Assembly (NCBI GenBank): GCA_025769875.1 | Contig: JAGFNK010000074.1 | Location: 90,382-154,381, forward strand | Source: Russula earlei | Taxonomy: Eukaryota; Basidiomycota; Agaricomycetes; Russulales; Russulaceae | Reading direction: 5' to 3' | Length of the DNA: 64,000 nucleotides | Shown here: positions 57,206 through 64,000 of the stretch, one piece after another | Numbering within the stretch: position 1 is the stretch's first letter | Layout of the letters: each line of letters starts with the position of its first letter | Notes under the pieces: generated by a model | What the model saw: the letters and a program-made list of their open reading frames with translations, nothing else | Database searches by the model: none | What the model was told of the DNA's origin: nothing | Program-made: the position numbers and the translations under genes

Positions 57206-59183
57206 ATTTATGAGCAATAGAGGAAATCTTACAGAAGAAGAAGAAGATCAAGTCCCCCTAGTATTCGAGAGTCTAAGCTACAACACACAGGATCACCATT
57301 ACTGAGGAAAGTTTGCTGCGGTATCTATCATCAACCATGGAAACCTTGCAGAACCTTGGATATATGAAGACAATAATGACAAAGTCACTGTTGCACAAAT
57401 TAAAGCAGGACTTACAGGAGCAGAAAGTGTTCAAGATTTCAACCCACTCAATCTCACTGGGACCATCCAAAAGAAACCAGTAAAGTGGAGTTGATCTAGA
57501 AAACATTGGGTATATTACAACAACAAAGAAGTCAATTTCACTGCCAGAGAAGAACAGGAAGTCAGCACTATCCTAGGCACTGCACCAAGTATCTGAAGCA
57601 CCACTCCAGGACCTTCTACCCAATGAAACCCTCAACAACCAACCCCTCAGACAATTAGTAGCGCTCCACAAGCAGTCCCTCAAGCACAAACCCCAACTAG
57701 GATTCAATTACAAGGATCAGCTCTGCCCATCATCACAACCACAACACCCCCAAGCCCAACAATGTCTTACAATCCTTGTCTTGTAGGAACTGCCCCAGTG
57801 TTAAGATCTATCGATCTTAAGTGTTACCTCTAGTGAAAGAGTTGCTTGATATAGTTCAAGCACTAGACTTTGAATCCTTTGATATTATCTCAGGAAGAAT
57901 AAATGTTTCAGATGAGAAGGGCCTCTTTCACTTAGAGTAGTGACTTGTTTTGAGAGAATGAAAGAAGTGTATCTTGAAAGAGTAAGTCGAGCATAAGGCT
58001 TGACTCTAGATACATCCGAGTATTTATACTGTATCTTGAGAACGGCTGATCCAATTTGTATGAAACTTGGAGAGCACATAACTGAGACCCAGTAGTATCC
58101 AAACACATAGACCGCAATTCAAAAGCTTCAGAAATGACTCACACATGAGTCATTCTATCCTAGTATCTATCATCAAACCAGTAAGCAATCACGAAGCATC
58201 AGTCATCCTATCAGTCAGTGAATCAGTAAGCAACAGTAAGCTGGAATGAGTAAGCAAGCATAGGTAAACAGTCAGGGACGCAAGTTGAATCTTAACACCC
58301 AGAGCCCTTCAATGGTAAAGCAGACAATGCAGAAGCCTTTTGGGCAGCTTTGGCCAATTATTACTATATCAATGGCAACTCCTTTATGGATGAAAGCAAG
58401 AAAGTTGCTGCTGCACTTACACACTTTAAAGTAGGAACCCCTGCCACACCTTGGGCTAGAGAACGGACTACTAAAGCAATGGCATGAGCACCAGCAAACT
58501 ATGAATATTGGGATGATTTCAAGAAAGCCTTTGTGGACCACTTCATCCCTGCAGAAGCGAAATTGGCATCCACTAATATCATGCACACTTATTATCAAGG
58601 AAAGTCACCATTTATTATAATGAACAGTACCAGAAATGGTCATACCACACATCACAAGCTACCACCGATGAGAAGACAAAGATGTATGCATTCAGGAAGA
58701 ACATTAACCCAGCCTTGCATCAAAAAATATTGGGAATCATGCCAACCCCAACTACACTTACAGCCCTTGTCAAAGCAGCAAGAGAATTCGACAACCTATT
58801 CCACCTATACAATTCCACAGCCTTTTGAGGAGGACACTCAGTACACACCCGAGGATTAAACACTCAAGGATCGGACGATCCACTGGAAATTAACTTGTAC
58901 CAAGGAGAACCCAATGAATGACCTTGGGAGTCTAGAAGTGAAAGGAAACTGCTCACAGATGCAGAGAAGGAGTTCCAATGCAAGAACAACCTCTGTTATT
59001 ACTGTGGAAAGAAAAATCATATGGCAAATCAGTGTAGAGCAAAGAAAGTAGCCCAAGGACACCAACAACAAGGTTCTTGCCCCCAAACAGTAAGAGCAAC
59101 TACTATCCAAGATGAAAATACCGAGCCAGTACAAGAAGAACCAGTCCTTGTTGCATCATTGACAATTGGAGAGATACACTTGC
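57206..59183 (+). pseudogene. Ty3 element 2, second copy: gag with seven TGA stops
   Basis: Aligns with the gag of copy 1 (14,295-12,850), interrupted by the solo LTR at 57,799-58,297. The zinc knuckle CYYCGKKNHMANQC is intact at about 58,994-59,035. In-frame TGA codons at 57,303, 57,492, 57,594, 57,624, 58,485, 58,826 and 58,919 each coincide with an arginine in copy 1. No other type of stop was seen. Similarity ends at 59,183 within the last 25 codons of gag, before the protease. The ATG at the start of gag is preceded by a short spacer after ORF3, as in copy 1. Confidence 0.85.
57799..58297. mobile_element. Solo LTR, family E, inside gag of the second Ty3 copy
   Basis: 499 bp, TGTTAAGAT...AATCTTAACA, with a perfect 5-bp target duplication CCCAG (57,794-57,798 and 58,298-58,302). 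Removal restores colinearity with copy 1 gag exactly. It is the only copy of this family in the window. Confidence 0.93.
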
Positions 59184-59800
59184 TGTGAGGACTCACTGTT
59201 AAACAATCCTGTTCAAGAGTGAGGGATGAGTTCAAAGATGAGTCAATAGATGTCCAAGACACTGTGGGCAAGAAGTAAGGTCCAGAGCAGTACCAAGTAC
59301 CAGAGGGGCACGGTTACTGGTAGTATCAAGAAGTTACGCAGGGAAGAGGCCAGAATGATCACAAGGGGATGGTCCTTAAAGGAGTATCCCAGGGGTAGAG
59401 AGTGCCATAAACAAATGGACAGTCTGGAGACCATCCAGTACTTTATTGAGCACTTATATACTACAAGAGAGCTACTAAATAAGGGATGTGCTGTAACCTT
59501 GTTATCAATCACAATAGCTGGATGAGTAAGACACCCAGGGGTGCTTGGTAAGCATGCTCAGTCATGCTTAGTAACCTGCTGAGTAAGGAGGGCTTTGGTG
59601 ATGAGTAATAGTTTTTGGAGTCCATGTGATTGTCATGTGAACTTCATGGGTCGTTTGCTGTACTTCAGGCTTACCAATACAGTTAGTAAACCTTGTTAAC
59701 TCTCTCCTGGGAACCTGGGCATGTGGATCTCCATTTTAGGAGTCTCAAGGTTGAGTTTTCATTTTATGTGTTGAGTGGTTATAAGGGTTGAACCACTTTA
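59184..59800. repeat. LTR-like repeat fragment
   Basis: Starts at the point where gag similarity stops (TGAGGACTCACTG) and shares blocks with 5,072-5,222. It contains TTATATACTACAAGAGA, a possible promoter region. Ends are not defined. Confidence 0.45.
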
Positions 59801-59810
59801 CTGTAGTAAA

Positions 59811-60110
59811 GACCAGATAGCTCAATGGCCATGAGTGTTTGGTCTGGTCATTTAGAGGTCCTGGGTTCAATCCTGGCAGTGGGCTATCTTTTGAGGTGAC
59901 TTGGAGCCAAACTTGGCACTGTCATCTTGTAAGTGTACAATGCTCATTGTTTAATCTCCTTTCAACAGAAGGCTTTAGCCAGCTTCTGTAACAAGGGTCT
60001 TGGGTTCAATCCTGTGTAATGGACTATTATGTGAGATATAACTGGAGTCAATCTTGGCACTGTTGTCTTGCTTGTCCATAGTTGTATGTGTTCCTCATTG
60101 TTGCTGCAAG
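59811..60110 (+). repeat. tRNA-derived SINE-like repeat, two tandem units
   Basis: The first unit has an A-box-like TAGCTCAATGG (59,818-59,828) and a B-box-like GGTTCAATCC (59,864-59,873) at tRNA spacing. AGATAGC at 59,815-59,821 can pair with GCTATCT at 59,883-59,889. The second unit repeats the B box (GGGTTCAATCCTG, about 60,003) and the shared tail GGAG.CAA.CTTGGCACTGT. The imperfect T-arm, with a T-T mismatch, rules out a functional tRNA gene. RNA polymerase III transcription would be expected of an intact SINE. Confidence 0.5.
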
Positions 60111-60182
60111 CATATTCTGCAGCTCATTGAGGTACAGATCAGGTGCATCATGAATCCTCCCAAACAGGTACTAGTTTAGTTG

Positions 60183-60452
60183 TTAGGAATACCCCACAGT
60201 AGTGGTTTCACATATGCTTACCTCTACATCTGCTCCACATAGGTCCCAATTGGACCTATGACACCACTCCACTGCTACATCTGAGACAGCATTGTGCTCC
60301 TGGAAGCATTGTAGAATCCTTTCAACTGAGCTAACTGATACATCTGTGTAAATATCTTGTTTTGAGAGCACGGCTGACATTTGAACCACAATTTGCTGCA
60401 CTTTGAGGGAGATTTTTTGGCCTCTTGCCATCAGAGAGGAAGCAGGGAACAA
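60183..60452 (-). pseudogene. Tc1/mariner N-terminal helix-turn-helix fragment
   Basis: The minus strand reads MARGQKISLKVQQIVVQM then VSVSSVERILQCFQEHNAV, a homeodomain-like helix-turn-helix of the kind that starts fungal Tc1/mariner transposases. No DDE domain follows; the sequence becomes unrelated after about 60,260. It is a dead fragment of a family different from the 8.9-10.2 kb element. Confidence 0.5.
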
Positions 60453-61866
60453 AGTGTTAGATGCCTACATCATTCCCACAACCATGACTGTGCCTACCTG
60501 ACATGGGCATGTCCGAAATTCAATGTATCTGTTCTTGGAACAGAATATTTAGAAAGTACATTTTATTCTGGTTCAAATGGGCTATTTTTTATGATTTTTT
60601 GCTTAGAATTTGGCAAGATACATCAAGTTCTTTCCACCAACCCTTTTCTTTTTGGAAATTTCCAGCGCATCATGTTATCTGAAAATGACAATAATGGGTC
60701 ATGTTTCACCTTCAGTTTGCCATGTAACATTGTTAGCAAGCAAATAATCCTCGCCTGGGCTACCATGGACTTGGGCTTGTACTGGTATTAACATATCACC
60801 TCTTGCAGTGGATTCTCGCATGCAAATCAAAGGCCATTTGTCAGCCACGAGTGGATAACTGGTGGTGTGCAATCAAGAAGATGTAATATACCCATTGCAG
60901 TAAGTGGGAATTGGGTTATTTCTCATCATCGCCCCATGATGCACAGCTTTTGATATATTTGATTCAGATTGATCTTCAATATCAAAGAAAGAAGGCTCCA
61001 CCTCCATTCATAGTCATCATCATTGTGCGTGCACCATACAAAACACACAGGCATGGGCTGCCTGAGAACGGAATTGTTTCACCTTGATGGATCTGCTAAA
61101 AACCCCAAAGTTGAGGGGAAGGGTGGAGGTATCTATAGAAATAAGTTGACATTGACGGATCACTACATAGTAACTTACCTGCTACTTGTTTGACATTGGG
61201 AACCCCCGGGCCTGCTTCAAAGCAACGATGTGTATCGATATGTAAGGCAATCTGTAAGCCTAGGTGCGGACTGGGCCAGACTGGGCATCACAAAAAATGT
61301 GCCATGCTTAAAGTCAAACACTCGAGGGGGGCTCCTTGAACCGCTACCACCACCAGGTGTGGACTTCCCATGGTAAAACCAGGGCAAGGATGGGAAACAA
61401 TGAAGATGACAGTGGGCTCTGCAAGGTCAGAACCACCTGTCCGAGCCATGGCCAACATGGCCCCTGACATAGACAAATTATTAACACTCCATACCCCCCT
61501 GTGTTAAACTGCCTACACCAGTTAATACTATTGCTAGAAAATGATATGAATATAAAAGAAATACCATCCCACTGTGCCCACAACCCCCTTTGGGGAAATC
61601 AACATCCCCTCTGTCCACTCAGGCCCCCATGTCTCACCCTCCCACCGACCACAAACTGGTGCTCCGACTCCAAATCTCCTAACACCTCCCTCTACCCTGA
61701 CCTCAATGCCACCACACCACACCCAGGCCACCACAAGGCCCCCTCACCTCCAATCCCCGCCCCCAGTTCCCTTTCATCAAAATAAAACTCATCTCCCTTT
61801 GTTAACCCCTTGATCAAAACTAGCCCCCTATAATTTCCTCCCACCCAATGCTAACTACCTCCCACC
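60453..61866. other. No supported gene
   Basis: 60,453-61,500 is without features I can name. From 61,570 the plus strand becomes C-rich and Pro/Thr/Ser-coding in several frames, and is probably the leader of the ORF1-like gene below. Confidence 0.4.
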
Positions 61867-62224
61867 ATGTCCACAACCTCTTCAGCCAAAGACTCTACCA
61901 CTAAAACCTCAACCACTGCCAGGCTAGCCCTCTCCTTTGGCCCAGCTGCTGCCACAGCAGACACACGTAAAAACAGGAAAGCCCACCTTAGTATGCCACT
62001 ACTCTATATCCTCCATCTAGCCCCGAACTCACACCCTCTCAGGACTTTCACAGAACCTGTCCATTGAGACTCCCCAGCTCGACCTAGTTCCCCAGGCCAT
62101 TGCCTCGATCTCCATCCCTGCAACCACCACCTGCAAAGAGACCCACAACTCTCTCCTTGCGGCTATCCCTTATACTCCCTCAGAGACTAGTGCTACCTCC
62201 TCTCTGTTTCTCCCCAACCATGAC

Positions 62225-63268
62225 ATGAGCGACAGCCTCACATCTCCCTCTCCACCCCTATCTCCATCCACGCAGCCCCCCAAACCAGCAGAACTCCTCA
62301 CCAGCACCAACACCACTGACACAACCGATGACATTGTCATGGACGACCCCAACAACACACCATCCCAACCCTCCCTCCCCTCCAGTGAGGACTCCACCCC
62401 CAGACATCCAAGCCTCCTGTCCACCCCTCTCACAGTGCATTATGACACACCCATTGACCTTGCACAACTTGTGCAAGCATGCCTAGATGCCACAGCAGAC
62501 CATAAACCTACCTCCAAACACATCAAGTTTACCCTATGCAACCCCATTGAGAAGTACACTGACCACAACAACTTCCCAGCGGTCCATGATGCCCACCCCA
62601 TGGCAATCCTAGACAACATAGACAGAAACCAACTTTTCCAGTGGATGCAATACCGTGGTGACAAGCTACTGGCCATCCCCTTTGATGGAGAAGCCAATGA
62701 CCCAAGAAACCACAAAACAATCAAAGGGAAAATTTTTGCAGCCGTGGCTGAAATCATGCAGTCAGAGAGCATAGGAGTCTCTGCCCCCACACAATCCCCA
62801 AAGGCCCTATGCACCCCAACCTCTTTCCTGATCCACAACCTCATGAAGGAGCAAAGCACCACCCTCCTCAAACACAAAATTTGGTCCTCCACCAACATTA
62901 CCTTCCATGTCTCAGGGCCCATCCCCCCCTGCCAAGACTTCCTCTTCCCCATCAAAGGCTTCACCATGCTTATCACTGACAACATCTCCCAAATAGTCAA
63001 AGAGGTCTGGTCTGACCCCAAGATGGAGGAGTTTATCCTCACTGCCACAGGGAACCTCCTGGAGACAAAGAAACTTGCCACAGAGACCTCCATCTGCCAG
63101 GTCATTAATTCCATGCGAGTCTCCCATCTGGACACCAAAACCAGTGGGAACACCCTCCTCCCACACTTCAATGTATATGCAGATGGCTGCCTCATCACCA
63201 ACGATGGCCTCTGGCTCAGCCTCAGAGACTTCTTAGCAAACCGCCCATACTCCTCTCCCATGCAAGGC
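62225..63268 (+). pseudogene. ORF1-type protein of a non-LTR retrotransposon, cut by an LTR
   Basis: An open frame of about 350 codons from the ATG at 62,225, with in-frame open sequence extending upstream to about 62,050. After a Ser/Pro/Thr-rich leader it reads FLIHNLMKEQ, IWSSTNITFHVSGP, DFLFPIKGFTMLIT, VWSDPKMEEFI and LPHFNVYADG. I recall proteins of this kind next to non-LTR reverse transcriptases in basidiomycetes, where a zinc knuckle follows. Here the frame runs into the LTR at 63,269 and ends artificially at 63,289, so any knuckle and the reverse transcriptase are absent or lie beyond the window. It would bind element RNA. Family assignment is from memory only. Confidence 0.5.
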
Positions 63269-64000
63269 TGTCAAGACACGTACTGCTGATCACTAAGGAC
63301 TCAGGAGCAGGTGGGCAAGGGTCGGAACAGATGGTACGCAGCGAAGGCGGCATTGAACAGGAGGACAAGCCAAACGACAAACAGGTACCAGATAGGGACT
63401 GGTAGGTGTTGCAAGGGACAAAGGCAAAGACTAGAGGCCAGTGTAGCAAGGGGGCTTTAAACAAGGCAGTCGTTGAAGAGTACCTTGAAGACGAGAGTAG
63501 ACTTTAAACTGAGCGGTCACAGGGGAGTACCCAGGAGGATGAGAGTATCACAAATGGGACAGTCTGACGACTGCCATGCTTCATTGGGGCTTATATACAG
63601 TGTACAGGGTCGATTACAAAGCACTGGGACTATTCTAGACTCTTTGGTACCATCCAATAGGACTACAGAGGCATAAACTTGCTTGTGTCAAGTTTCCGGC
63701 TTACTGAGCGCATTACTGATCATTGTGGAGCGATGACATCATTATGATGTCACTGTGGGGCGCTTAGTGAGCCTATGAGGTCACTGTGGAGTCGCTCAGT
63801 CAGCCATGATGTCATTGGAGCCTTGATGACATCAGATGAGTTATGCAACAGTTTCTAAGAGTTTGTGCCGCTGTTTTGGGTTCCTGGTGGCTGGGTGACC
63901 ATGTGGCTGCCACACGATGATTACCCGATTAGGAAACAGGTGCCTGGTCGTGTTATAGTGCCTTTTGCAATAGCGATACCTTGCACTGAAGGAGGGATAG
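63269..64000 (-). mobile_element. LTR family A, partial (cut by window end)
   Basis: TGTCAAGACACGTACTGCTG onward matches the 829-bp family A LTR; about 97 bases lie beyond the window. The left flank is AAGGC. Whether it is solo or the start of a full element cannot be seen. Confidence 0.9.

Noticed and set aside
59811..59895. Functional tRNA gene
   Set aside because: A and B boxes are present, but the T arm has a mismatch, no proper anticodon arm forms, and a related unit follows in tandem; a SINE fits better.

Overview
The window is nuclear DNA of a filamentous basidiomycete, most likely an agaricomycete. The evidence is the many short spliceosomal introns (about 40-85 nt, GT/AG with YTNAY-like branch sites), tandem copies of an intron-rich fungal multi-pass membrane protein, a Goodbye-NACHT-ankyrin STAND receptor, and hAT, Tc1/mariner, Ty3 and Ty1 transposon families typical of that group. 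No rRNA, CRISPR array or bacterial operon structure is visible.

Layout. Positions 1-22,640 are a graveyard of nested transposons: a Ty1/copia gag-protease relic, a Ty3 gag-protease relic with its 5' LTR, a Tc1/mariner transposase dead at catalytic positions, a larger Ty3 element (minus strand, about 11.7-17.6 kb) with extra reading frames between its LTR and gag, and a hAT transposase split by a solo LTR. Positions 22,640-30,640 hold three minus-strand paralogues of one membrane protein; the first two sit in a tandem duplication with a period of about 2.88 kb. Positions 31,474-47,860 are a CpG-rich gene island: a TAH18/NDOR1-type diflavin reductase, an MLKL-like protein (helical bundle plus pseudokinase-like region, 14 exons), an OPI3-type phospholipid methyltransferase, a Goodbye-NACHT-ankyrin receptor carrying several single-base indels, and a convergent COQ8/UbiB-family gene. 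Positions 47,880-64,000 are again transposons: solo LTRs, a second, CpG-depleted copy of the large Ty3 element (56.1-59.2 kb, with its own nested solo LTR), a C48 (Ulp1-like) protease relic, a tRNA-derived repeat, a mariner fragment and a non-LTR ORF1-like gene cut off by another LTR.

How the parts relate. Four LTR insertions are solo LTRs with exact 5-bp target duplications and one more has a 4/5 match, so LTR-LTR recombination has been the main way elements were removed. In the second Ty3 copy all seven in-frame stops I located are TGA at positions where the first copy encodes arginine, which points to C-to-T decay of methylated CpG (or a RIP-like process). The gene island decays differently, by single-base indels. 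The most interesting biology is the close pairing of an MLKL-like candidate cell-death protein with a NACHT-ankyrin receptor on the same strand, separated only by OPI3.
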